From positions 1 through 32,598 of the forward strand of contig JAITAK010000035.1 in assembly GCA_031284165.1 (NCBI GenBank): 32,598 bases of DNA. Reading direction: 5' to 3'. The notes under the pieces were generated by a model that saw only the letters and a program-made list of their open reading frames with translations, was not told the DNA's origin and made no database searches. Origin of the DNA: Puniceicoccales bacterium (GTDB taxonomy: Bacteria; Verrucomicrobiota; Verrucomicrobiia; Opitutales; LL51). The position numbers were made by a program, and so were the translations under genes. Every line of letters starts with the position of its first letter. Position 1 is the first letter of the stretch. Positions 11,619-22,768 of the stretch are shown piece after piece.

Positions 11619-14117
11619 TCAAATTTTCAAAAAATCGACCATAATGCGTAGACTTTCCTTCAAATGGGTATCGATATATTCCAATTCGGGAGTAGTCGTC
11701 GATGATTTCGCCTTTTGTTCTGATTTTTCCGCATTGCGCATTACGATGGCGTCCAATAAAATTTCCTTAAAAGGCTCATTATCTTTCGCTAAGAGCTTCA
11801 TGCGTTGATCCAATACCCGCTGGATCGCTTCATCTTCGCATTTCTCGTTACGTCGTTGTTCCAAGTCTACGGCTAAAATTTTCATATCCAGGACTTTTTT
11901 TAGACGAAGTATGCGATCATTTAGTAACTGAAATTCGGGATAATTTTGTTGACGCTTTTGACTAAGATCCTTTAGCTGAGCCAAAATTTCCGCTGAAATT
12001 TTATGCTGCGGGTTCATTTTTAGCGGATCGATCTTATCCCATGGGATAGCGTGCGGAAGGTCAACTTCTCCTAGAGGGAGAAGCGAATCGAAAGAGGGAT
12101 AGGCGATATCAGCTTCGACACCCATAATTTGCGTCGAAATTCCACTGGGACGATACCATTTTTGTATAGTAACCCGTGATGCGCCTAAATTCTCTTTATA
12201 TTTAAATCTTGAAAATAACTGTTCCATCGGCAGTAGGACCTGCACGGTTCCTTTACCGTGAGTATTTTTATCGCCGACGATGATCGCTCGATTATGATCT
12301 TTCAAGGCTCCGGCCAAAATTTCAGCGGCTGAAGCACTCATTTTAGAAACGAGGATTATGAGCGGACCGTCCCATAAAATTTGATTAGTCTTCGTATCGA
12401 AGCGTTCAATATTACCGTATTGGCCGCGGACCTGAACCATGGGACCTTCTACAAATAACCCTCCAATGAGTACGGATTGCTCTAAAATTCCCCCATTGTT
12501 ATTGCGCAGGTCTAAAATCAATCCTTCCATATTTTCCGTTTTTAGTTTTTGGATGAGGGCAGTCATATCCGCTGCGCTATCGGAATGTCCGGCCTCCTTT
12601 TCATTTTCCCCGTAAAATCCTGGCAAATTGACAATACCGACATGCCATGTTTTTTCTCCATCTTTGAGTTGAAAAAGCTTTGCGCTGGCACGGCTCTCAG
12701 TTAATTCAATTTCGTCGCGATTAAGTGCAACCGTTTTTAGTTCACTGATATCACCCGAGGGCTGCAATTTCACAAAAACTTTTGTTCCTCGCTTGCCCCG
12801 CAATAGCTTGGTAATCTTATTGAGAAGCATCCCTGAAACATCCACATATTCTCCGGATTCTTGAGCTATGGCAACAATACAATCGCCCACCTGAATTTCT
12901 TTACTCTTAGCCGCAGGTCCGCCAGGAATCAATTCCCTGACAATGCAACGGCCGTTGTCATCGCCCAAATAAGCGCCAATGCCGACAAAAGAATGGTGCA
13001 ACATCTCCCGTAGTTCTTCCATCGATTCATGAGCCATAAAAGAGGTGTGTGGGTCGTAAACTCTGGCAATGCTATTTAAAAATTGTTCTTGAACGATCCA
13101 GGATTCCAGTTGAGCGATATTCCGCAAAAGACTTTGATAGCGCTGCTTGATATTTTTCTTTGCCAATTCGACTTTCTCGTCAAAATTTAGCGGTAATTTA
13201 ATGTCTCCGCCATCGAGATAAAGGCGATACACATTGCTTACGATGCGGCGGGCAAGACATAGGCTGCGATGAAACGCAAAGAGTTCTACCAAGTTTCTCG
13301 GGATAGGACGGTGCGTCTTTAAAGGTAATCTTGGTTCTCGACAGCGTACTTTGGGAGAGAAATATTGCTGGCTCATCTCCTTAAAAAAAAGGGCAGGTGT
13401 ACGACTTTCCTCTTTCATCGAAGCATCAATGATGCTCTGTTCTCGACGCCGCTCCAAAGATTCCTGCAATACAATTTCATTGATAATTTCAAAATTAAGA
13501 CGACAAGTCCATAAGTGTTCGAGTGCCTCTCGATATTTCACAAAATCCTCTTTTTCTCGATTAAAAGAAAATACTTCATCGGAATGGAGCTCAAATTGGT
13601 TCTGATCCATGCATTTAAAAATCCATTGAACGCGATCACGAATCTTTTGGCGGTATACATCGAAAATCGAAAATCCCGGAGTTAAGCTGCCTCCGTTAAG
13701 AAAAGCGTCTAACGTCGGAGCAAAGCGTTTCGTGAAATTGTCGATTTCGCTCTGCAGAAAAAACATTTTGGAAACATCGATAAGGGAGACATATTCCTCG
13801 AGAATCTTTTTAAAATCGAGGCTCTTAAGTTTCTTATGCAAATAATGGACATCTTCAAGGCACCGCATCATGCAAATCGTCTCTAAACGCATAGCGCTGG
13901 TTTGCTCTAAAGGCATAAATTGTGGCTCTTCAAAGGTAATTTCCTGGCTCGTTTTCTCGCGTTTTTCTCTGTAGCGTTCTTCTACCTTTTCCTGAGGGAA
14001 AAAAATTGGCGGGGTAGCGTTTGCACCGCTATTAGTGCGCGTCTCCGCAACACATACTCCTTGGTTCACAGTGAAAGCAATCCCTAGGAATAAAAGATTT
14101 CTTCGAATCGATATCAT
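11619..14117 (-). CDS. Carboxy-terminal (tail-specific) processing protease, S41 family with PDZ domain
   Basis: Signal-like N-terminus; PDZ GIGAYLGDDNGRCIVRELIPGGPAAKSKEIQVGDCIVAI; LILDLRNNNGG; ILVSKMSASAAEILAGALKDHNRAIIVGDKNTHGKGTVQ. Confidence 0.93.
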   Translation of the reverse strand: MISIRRNLLFLGIAFTVNQGVCVAETRTNSGANATPPIFFPQEKVEERYREKREKTSQEITFEEPQFMPLEQTSAMRLETICMMRCLEDVHYLHKKLKSLDFKKILEEYVSLIDVSKMFFLQSEIDNFTKRFAPTLDAFLNGGSLTPGFSIFDVYRQKIRDRVQWIFKCMDQNQFELHSDEVFSFNREKEDFVKYREALEHLWTCRLNFEIINEIVLQESLERRREQSIIDASMKEESRTPALFFKEMSQQYFSPKVRCREPRLPLKTHRPIPRNLVELFAFHRSLCLARRIVSNVYRLYLDGGDIKLPLNFDEKVELAKKNIKQRYQSLLRNIAQLESWIVQEQFLNSIARVYDPHTSFMAHESMEELREMLHHSFVGIGAYLGDDNGRCIVRELIPGGPAAKSKEIQVGDCIVAIAQESGEYVDVSGMLLNKITKLLRGKRGTKVFVKLQPSGDISELKTVALNRDEIELTESRASAKLFQLKDGEKTWHVGIVNLPGFYGENEKEAGHSDSAADMTALIQKLKTENMEGLILDLRNNNGGILEQSVLIGGLFVEGPMVQVRGQYGNIERFDTKTNQILWDGPLIILVSKMSASAAEILAGALKDHNRAIIVGDKNTHGKGTVQVLLPMEQLFSRFKYKENLGASRVTIQKWYRPSGISTQIMGVEADIAYPSFDSLLPLGEVDLPHAIPWDKIDPLKMNPQHKISAEILAQLKDLSQKRQQNYPEFQLLNDRILRLKKVLDMKILAVDLEQRRNEKCEDEAIQRVLDQRMKLLAKDNEPFKEILLDAIVMRNAEKSEQKAKSSTTTPELEYIDTHLKESLRIMVDFLKI

Positions 14118-14214
14118 TCTAGATATGTTTATTATTTGTAAGCCTCATTTTTTAGCAAGTTAATAAAATTAATCTTGCCTTCAAATGAATAAAGAATACC
14201 TCTGCATTCCGTCA

Positions 14215-14288
14215 GCAGGCATGGTATAGAGGTAATACGTAAGCTTCCCAAGCTTGAATCGAGGGTTCGATTCCCTCTGCCTGCACCA
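14215..14288 (+). tRNA. tRNA-Gly (anticodon CCC), CCA encoded
   Basis: Acceptor gcaggca/tgcctgc, anticodon stem taagc/gcttg with loop TTCCCAA, T-arm gaggg TTCGATT ccctc, A discriminator then CCA. Confidence 0.92.
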
Positions 14289-14422
14289 TACCCCGCAGTT
14301 TTCCAAAGTGACAAAAGATAGCAAAACTCAACAAAGAAACATAAAAAATATTGACTCGTCGTTCAATAAAAATAGAGAAAATTAACTGGTGAGGGGTTGA
14401 TTATGAAGCGGAATATAGAGCG

Positions 14423-15790
14423 ATGTTTTTTAAAGATTTAAATCCGGAATGTGACATTGGCGCTAATTGTCATTATGTGAAAATTGGCCCATTTAATATT
14501 GTTATCGATGCAGGAATGAGCCCGCGGGAAGTTGGGGTAGATGCTTTGCCAAATTTTTCAGAAATTCCCCCTTATTCTCTCGACTTTGTAGTCGCCACCC
14601 ATTGTCATTTGGATCATATTGGCTCCATCCCAGTTTTAATGCGCCATCATCCTCAAGCGCGGCTATTAGTCACACCTCAATCGCGCGTGCTTATGCCGGT
14701 CTTGCTGGAAAATAGTCATACAGTGATGAAACATCAACGCAGAGAACTGGGCATTAAAGAGTATCCTCTTTTTGAAATCAGCGAGATTGATGGTTTAAAG
14801 GAACATTTTTTCGAAATAAAATATGGTCTGCGGCGTACTTTTCGCAAAGGAGACGATAAAATTGATATCGAATTCTTCGATGCAGGACACGTTGCTGGTG
14901 CAGGTGGGGTTCTTTTAGAATACAAACATCGAAAAGTATTTTTCTCTGGCGATGTACTCTTTCGCCGCCAGAAAATTCTTCCTGCGGGTCAATGGCCTGA
15001 AGAAAAGATTGATATATTGGTTATGGAGACTACCCGCGGCGCTACAGAGCGTACGGAAGTAAAACAGGTCGAACTTGAAATCGAACGCCTCATCCTGACC
15101 ATTCAATACACGCTTCAACAGGGAGGGTCTGTCCTTATCCCTACCTTCGCCTTTGGCAGGACCCAGGAAGTATTAACTATACTTCATGAAGCCGTTAGGG
15201 CAAAAAAAATCGATAAAAAAGTACCCATTATTTGTTCTGGGCTTGGCCTTGCCATTGTAGATACGTTCGACGAAATTTCTAAAAAATATCCTTCTTTACG
15301 CTTTCGAAAGGGTATTCTTAAGGATTTGGGCGTTATTTCACTCAATAAAATAAAATATCTGAAACCAGGTGATGAGCCTAAAAAACCGACGATTTTTGTG
15401 ATTAGCAGCGGAATGATGGTCGAAAATACACCTTCTTATAATATTGCAGCATGCCTATTAGGCAATGCTAAAAATAGCGTTTGTTTCGTTGGTTATTGCG
15501 ATCCAGATACTCCTGGCGGCCAATTACTGGCAGCGTCTTCAGGAGAGAGTTTTTTATTTTCGACCCTTAATTATTCGACACCGGTTCGTGCTTCTATTGA
15601 GCGTTTCGATCTCAGTGGTCATGCTGATCGTGAAGAATTGCTTCAGGCGGCAATCCGATTAGATCCACGTGCCATTATTCTCACTCATGGCAATGAGGAG
15701 TCGCGCCATTGGTTTCTCGACGAGTTTACTTACAACGCCCCGCAGATTAATGTTTTAAGCCCTAAAGTGATGACAGGATACAATGTTTAA
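14423..15790 (+). CDS. MBL-fold/beta-CASP nuclease (CPSF73-like RNA processing exo/endonuclease family)
   Basis: THCHLDHIGS (HxHxDH), DAGHVAGAGG, VFFSGDV, SVLIPTFAFGRTQEVLTIL, IFVISSGMM, FDLSGHADREEL, AIILTHGNEES. Confidence 0.9.
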   Translation: MFFKDLNPECDIGANCHYVKIGPFNIVIDAGMSPREVGVDALPNFSEIPPYSLDFVVATHCHLDHIGSIPVLMRHHPQARLLVTPQSRVLMPVLLENSHTVMKHQRRELGIKEYPLFEISEIDGLKEHFFEIKYGLRRTFRKGDDKIDIEFFDAGHVAGAGGVLLEYKHRKVFFSGDVLFRRQKILPAGQWPEEKIDILVMETTRGATERTEVKQVELEIERLILTIQYTLQQGGSVLIPTFAFGRTQEVLTILHEAVRAKKIDKKVPIICSGLGLAIVDTFDEISKKYPSLRFRKGILKDLGVISLNKIKYLKPGDEPKKPTIFVISSGMMVENTPSYNIAACLLGNAKNSVCFVGYCDPDTPGGQLLAASSGESFLFSTLNYSTPVRASIERFDLSGHADREELLQAAIRLDPRAIILTHGNEESRHWFLDEFTYNAPQINVLSPKVMTGYNV

Positions 15791-15844
15791 TTAAAGAGAG
15801 GGGGACGCTATATGCTTGTCTATAAGCGAACGTTACCCCAATCA

Positions 15845-16900
15845 TTATAAATTGATCTTATAATCGTAATGTATTCCATAAAAAGGTAATTTCAGCGATA
15901 CACATTCCTTTTCCATGGCGTCAATCATTTCGGAATGGTCATCGATGCCAACAATAACCATAGGTGGCCAAGATTTAGGTTCATTTCCAAACACAGAAGA
16001 CAAAAAGGCGTGCATGGCGATTCCTTTAAGTGGTACAGGTACATTATCTTCGCACTGCTTTAAGAAAATCATACCGCGGTTGTAGACGGAAAAAGCGCAA
16101 ATTTTTTTATCATATTTTCCCGGAGATGTTTCAAGATAGTATTGTCCGTCTTGAACTTGAACTTTAGAAGGTTCTTCGCCATCTTTTTTAAACAGAGGTT
16201 CACCGCCGATATCGTCCGACTCTACGATGAAAGGAAGTTCTTTCATTCCCGACCAAAATGACGTATTCAATGGAATCTTCAGATATTCCATGGCGTCGCA
16301 ACGAGTCTCAATCATCGATTTGCCATTTTCATCGACAGGTACGATATTAGGGTACCCTTCTGGGGTGATCTCCAATTTCAGGGATGAGACATTTGTTAAA
16401 CCTATAAATTTCAAGTTTTTTTTCTGAGAATTTAAGTCACGGAGCTTTTGAGCAAGATCTAAATTGACGGCCCGCATTTGACTAAAATTAAAACAATGCT
16501 TATATGAATTCGTATCTGAAGCTTCCTTAATCAATGTTTCGTCGATATCAATGAACATCAGCAGCGTTTTATTGGCATTTTCCATGGAGGTGTAAATCTT
16601 ATAAACCTCATCTAAAATTTCGCAGGCTACCTTTTCTGATTCCGGCTGAAATTTCTTACATAAAAATTGAGCCGTTGAAGCTACGGCGGTTTCTCGATTG
16701 GAATTTTCAGGCGGTTTAGGTAATGATGACGGGGCGATATCAGGTTTTGGAAGATTAAGTTTATGCACTTTAGGATGCCTTGTTGTGACAGAAGTTCTCG
16801 AAGCATGGTTATTTTCAGTAGGAAGATTTCCTTGCAAAGATGATGAAAAAGGAGTTCCAAGGACCAAAAATACATTTACAAGATATAAAGAATTTCTCAT
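15845..16900 (-). CDS. Secreted HAD-like protein of DUF2608 type
   Basis: Signal peptide at internal Met (MRNSLYLVNVFLVLGTPFSSS, ATG at 16898-16900); HAD motif I LLMFIDIDETLI, FIGLTNVSS, C-terminal PPMVIVGIDDHSEMIDAMEKEC. The track ORF extends to 16978. Confidence 0.75.
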   Translation of the reverse strand: MRNSLYLVNVFLVLGTPFSSSLQGNLPTENNHASRTSVTTRHPKVHKLNLPKPDIAPSSLPKPPENSNRETAVASTAQFLCKKFQPESEKVACEILDEVYKIYTSMENANKTLLMFIDIDETLIKEASDTNSYKHCFNFSQMRAVNLDLAQKLRDLNSQKKNLKFIGLTNVSSLKLEITPEGYPNIVPVDENGKSMIETRCDAMEYLKIPLNTSFWSGMKELPFIVESDDIGGEPLFKKDGEEPSKVQVQDGQYYLETSPGKYDKKICAFSVYNRGMIFLKQCEDNVPVPLKGIAMHAFLSSVFGNEPKSWPPMVIVGIDDHSEMIDAMEKECVSLKLPFYGIHYDYKINL

Positions 16901-16912
16901 TATGATGTATGT

Positions 16913-17977
16913 ATGATTTTTTTTCGTAAAAATACAAATTTTTTCGACAAATTTCCACGCGAAAAAATAAGGTGTCACACAGCGGAATGGTGGAAAAATT
17001 TGGGGATAAGGATAAGCTTTGGTTTTTATCTCTGTTTTTTTCCGATGAGTTCATTAGCCGAGGATGAAAAAGTTCTTCAACGAGGTAGTGAAGATAAAGA
17101 AAGAAGTTTTGGAAGTATAACGATTAGCGAGGATCAAATCAAGATCATGAAAGGCATTGCCGATCTCCTTTTTCCTTATCAAGATAGTACTGAAAATTCA
17201 GCTTTAAATACGCAGAATAAGAATCAAGAAAACGTCATTCGAGATGTTATTCCTCCAAAATCTGAAAAAGTTTTAAAAATAGGGATCATTGACGATAATC
17301 TGCCATTTGCGGCGATACGCCATGGAGTTCCAGTGGGCTTTGAAGTGGACTTAATCCGTTTGATCTTAGAAGAAGAGATGGCGAGCATTGAAATTTTGCC
17401 AATAGACATCATGAAAATCAAAGAGAGTATTGAAGGAGGTAAGGTTGACGTTGTTTTAGGGGGGTTGATCAGAGATTGCCGAGAGGATTGTGCGTTAGGG
17501 TTAGAATATAGCGATAGTTATTTAAATGCGGATATCGCAGCAGTTGTCCCAAAAAGAGTCAAAAGAGATTTGCAGGGAAAATCGGGAAAAGATTTACAAA
17601 AGTTTTCCTTTGAAGGAAAGCGTATTGGGGTTGTGAGCGGTTCTTTTTTTGAGCGTTATATACGTGCGGCACGCATTCAAAATGCCGAGGTTGTCGTCTG
17701 GCCATCCCATGGGGAAATGCTTAAAAGTTTTCTAAAAGGCGATAAAAGTTCCGCGCAAAGCATGGATATTTTGCTGACCCATCACCATATTGCTCGAGAT
17801 TGGATAGCGAGGAATCCAGAATTAGAGACGCTGCCGTTGAAAATTGGAGGCGAAGTTGCTATCCAAATGCGGAAGGATTCCCCATGGTTAGCGATCATTA
17901 ATCAAAGAATAAAAAAATTGATAGGATCGCAGCGATTTTTAGACCTCATGTCCCGTTGGTCAATCACCACAAATTGA
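16913..17977 (+). CDS. Periplasmic solute-binding protein (SBP family 3-like) with N-terminal signal and linker
   Basis: LKIGIIDDNLPFAAIRHGVPVGFEVDLIRLILEEE, GKVDVVLGGLIRD, YSDSYLNADIAAVV, GKRIGVVSGSFFERYI. Signal-like KNLGIRISFGFYLCFFPMSSLAEDE; a TTG at about 17000 is a possible alternative start. Confidence 0.78.
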   Translation: MIFFRKNTNFFDKFPREKIRCHTAEWWKNLGIRISFGFYLCFFPMSSLAEDEKVLQRGSEDKERSFGSITISEDQIKIMKGIADLLFPYQDSTENSALNTQNKNQENVIRDVIPPKSEKVLKIGIIDDNLPFAAIRHGVPVGFEVDLIRLILEEEMASIEILPIDIMKIKESIEGGKVDVVLGGLIRDCREDCALGLEYSDSYLNADIAAVVPKRVKRDLQGKSGKDLQKFSFEGKRIGVVSGSFFERYIRAARIQNAEVVVWPSHGEMLKSFLKGDKSSAQSMDILLTHHHIARDWIARNPELETLPLKIGGEVAIQMRKDSPWLAIINQRIKKLIGSQRFLDLMSRWSITTN

Positions 17978-18074
17978 TATAAAATTTCGATAAAATTATG
18001 TACCGTGCATGATTTTGAAATCCATACCGCTTTTTGTATTTAAAGTTTTATAAAATCCCCTACATTTTTTCTTC

Positions 18075-19835
18075 ATGCGTGAATGTAGGATGAGTACGCG
18101 AAGCCTATTTGGTTATTTCCGCTTTCTCAGCGATGCGAAGAAAGAGGTTGCCATCGCAGTGATTATGGGGGTAGTTTACGGCCTATCCAGTGGCTTTGGT
18201 GTTCCGGTCATTCTCAAATACTCCTCAGGTATATTATTTAGCGGTCAAGAAGTTAAGGGGACAGTCTTGATAACTTTGACGCTACTTCCGATGGTCGTCA
18301 TGTGGATTCGCGGCGTTTCGGGACTGTTAAGTTCTTATTATTTTGCTGCGTGTGGTCAACATATTGTTGAGGAATTGCGCATGATGATTTTCAAAAAAAT
18401 CCAGCGCTTACATTTGGGTTTTTTCAACGATTGTCCTCCGTCGGAACTTATTTCTCGTTCCGTCAATGCCAGTACGATTATTCAAACCAATTTGGTCGAC
18501 ATTTCTCACGATATCATCACCCAACCCATGGCATTGCTTGGCGCCATTATTTATTTAATTTATATTTGTATTCAACAATCCGATCTCGTCATTCTATTGT
18601 TATTTCTCGCTGCCTTACCGATTTTTATCTTTCCTATTCGAAAAATTGGACAGCGCTTGCGCAAAAAATCGGGACAAATGCAAGGGCGTACCGCGGCCAT
18701 TATTGATAAGCTTAATCATAATTTAGCGGCGATTAAGGAAATACGCGCTTTTGGCTTAGAAGAACAAGAAGTCGTTTGCTATCGCAAAGCTTGTCATGGA
18801 TTTTCGGAGGCCTTTTTAAAGGTGATCAAATATCAATTAATCATTTCCCCTATTGTAGAAGTTATTTCGGCGATAGGCGTCGGTTTTGCGATGTTTTATG
18901 CCTATGAGCGCAACCTCAAACTGGAAATTTTTATGTCCTTAGCCACAGCGCTTTATTTCGGCTACGATGCCATTAAGCGCCTAGGTGACCTCAGCAATAA
19001 AATTCAAAATAGCATGGCTGCCGTTGATCGCATCGAGGTCATTCTCAGCGAACCGGAAAAAATCCACGATCCTGAAGATCCCATTTCTGTAGACAAGCTT
19101 CACGGCGATATCGCATTTCAGGACGTGTCTTTTGCTTATTTAAAAAACAGGGATGTGCTGAAAAAGTTAACTGTGACCATGCAGCATGGGAAGACTTATG
19201 CTTTAGTTGGCAGTAGTGGTGCAGGTAAGTCCACATTTGTCAATATGGTCTTGCGATTTTTTGATCCCGATCGCGGCAGCGTGACGATCGACGGCATCGA
19301 TATTCGGGCGATGTTAAAGCATGATTTGCGAAGGAATATTGCTTACGTCCCCCAAGATCCGACACTGATCAACGATACGGTATATAATAATATTATTTGG
19401 GGCAAGCTGGACGCTACCCGAGAGGAAGTCATCGCCGCAACACAAAAGGCTTACGCTCATGATTTCATCATGCAAATGCCCAAAGGTTATGATACACTGA
19501 TCGGCGAAGAAGGCAATTGCCTCTCTGGAGGACAACAACAACGCATCGCTTTAGCACGCGCATTTTTAAGGGATTGTCCCATCTTGATTTTTGATGAAGC
19601 CACATCCGCCCTAGATTCGGAAAGTCAGCACGCCATCTATATGGCAATTAAAAGCTTGGCTCGCAATAAAACTATTATCATGATTTCCCATCGATTTAGT
19701 ATGATGTCCATTGTTGACGAAGTTTTTGTTTTCTCTCGAGGGGAAATCGTGGAACAAGGCTCGCATCGCGATCTGTTGATGGGGGATACGTTGTACCGTA
19801 AATTGTACGAAAAACAACAGGTGATGAAATCGTAA
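18075..19835 (+). CDS. MsbA-like ABC transporter (fused permease/ATPase)
   Basis: N-terminal TM domain; Walker A ALVGSSGAGKSTF, signature LSGGQQQRIALARAFL, Walker B ILIFDEATSALD, H-loop ISHRFSM. Start may be ATG at 18090 (MSTRSLFGYF). Confidence 0.9.
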   Translation: MRECRMSTRSLFGYFRFLSDAKKEVAIAVIMGVVYGLSSGFGVPVILKYSSGILFSGQEVKGTVLITLTLLPMVVMWIRGVSGLLSSYYFAACGQHIVEELRMMIFKKIQRLHLGFFNDCPPSELISRSVNASTIIQTNLVDISHDIITQPMALLGAIIYLIYICIQQSDLVILLLFLAALPIFIFPIRKIGQRLRKKSGQMQGRTAAIIDKLNHNLAAIKEIRAFGLEEQEVVCYRKACHGFSEAFLKVIKYQLIISPIVEVISAIGVGFAMFYAYERNLKLEIFMSLATALYFGYDAIKRLGDLSNKIQNSMAAVDRIEVILSEPEKIHDPEDPISVDKLHGDIAFQDVSFAYLKNRDVLKKLTVTMQHGKTYALVGSSGAGKSTFVNMVLRFFDPDRGSVTIDGIDIRAMLKHDLRRNIAYVPQDPTLINDTVYNNIIWGKLDATREEVIAATQKAYAHDFIMQMPKGYDTLIGEEGNCLSGGQQQRIALARAFLRDCPILIFDEATSALDSESQHAIYMAIKSLARNKTIIMISHRFSMMSIVDEVFVFSRGEIVEQGSHRDLLMGDTLYRKLYEKQQVMKS

Positions 19836-19925
19836 GCCCGGAAAAAATAGGTTGAATCAAGGCGACATTAAATTTTATTGGGATAGCTGTAGAAAATTAC
19901 AAATTTAGTAAAAATAAATCGCCAA

Positions 19926-20921
19926 ATGAGATTATCAGAAGGAAGAATTTTAGTAACAGGAGGTGCCGGATTGATCGGCAGCGCATTAATTTGGGCATTA
20001 AACGATCTGGGGATTGAGGATATTGTCGTTTGCGACCGCATGAGCAATGATGAGCGTTACAGGAACTTAGTACCCTTGCATTTTAACGATTATGTTGATG
20101 CCGATGATTTGATGCTCTATTTACAGGGCGATTCCAAGATTAGGACGATTTTTCACCTAGGCGCCTGTGCAGACACCATGGAGAAGGATTGCCGATTTCT
20201 GATGAAAAATAATTTTGAGTTTACGAAGACTTTAGCGCACTGTGCTGAAAACCGTGGGATACGCTTTATCTACGCATCTTCGGCGGCGACCTATGGGGAT
20301 GGAGCGCAAGGAATGGACGATGAGGAGTTACGGCTGCAAGATCTACGACCACGGAATCCCTATGGCTATTCAAAGCATTTATTTGATATCTACGCCCAAT
20401 CTCAATGGATGAAGCTTTACGGGATAAAGTATTTCAATATATTCGGTCCTAATGAATACCATAAGGGTGCCATGATCAGTAAAGTGGCGCATGCCTACAT
20501 ACAGATTCGCGATACCGGTGAAGTCAAATTATTTAAGAGTCATCATCCTTCCTATGCCGATGGACAGCAGCGGCGAGATTTTTTATATATCAAAGATGCC
20601 GTTGCAATGACGATTTTTCTAGGTAACGCTGCGGAAAAGGTGGGCAATCACGCAACAACAGGGATTTACAACGTGGGTTCCGGTGTGTCACAGACATGGA
20701 TTGATCTCGTGGCTCCCATCTTCGAAGTACTACAAAAACCGCAGCGCATCGTATTCATCGACATGCCCGAACATTTGCGGACACAATATCAATACTATAC
20801 CTGTGGGAACATAAAAAAAATTCGTTCTCTAGGTTACGAAGCGCCATTGACACCGTTACGTGAAGCGGTCATCGACTATGTAGCAAATTATCTAATACCG
20901 GGGAAACATCTTGGTGAGTAG
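19926..20921 (+). CDS. hldD: ADP-L-glycero-D-manno-heptose-6-epimerase
   Basis: ILVTGGAGLIGSALIWALN, FHLGACADTMEKD, IYASSAATYGDG, NPYGYSKHLFD, KYFNIFGPNEYHKGAMISKVAH, QRRDFLYIKDAV. Confidence 0.93.
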   Translation: MRLSEGRILVTGGAGLIGSALIWALNDLGIEDIVVCDRMSNDERYRNLVPLHFNDYVDADDLMLYLQGDSKIRTIFHLGACADTMEKDCRFLMKNNFEFTKTLAHCAENRGIRFIYASSAATYGDGAQGMDDEELRLQDLRPRNPYGYSKHLFDIYAQSQWMKLYGIKYFNIFGPNEYHKGAMISKVAHAYIQIRDTGEVKLFKSHHPSYADGQQRRDFLYIKDAVAMTIFLGNAAEKVGNHATTGIYNVGSGVSQTWIDLVAPIFEVLQKPQRIVFIDMPEHLRTQYQYYTCGNIKKIRSLGYEAPLTPLREAVIDYVANYLIPGKHLGE

Positions 20922-20949
20922 TAATATTGCCGGGATGATGTTAAAATAG

Positions 20950-22713
<1,764 letters not shown>

Positions 22714-22768
22714 TTCCTTCTCAATTTATTTGCCTCACAACAAAGCTATAGGACTAGGACTGACCTGA

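Noticed and set aside
14132-14314. 60-aa minus-strand ORF (GAGRGNRTLDSSLGSLR...)
   Set aside because: It is the antisense of the tRNA-Gly gene, a common spurious ORF type.
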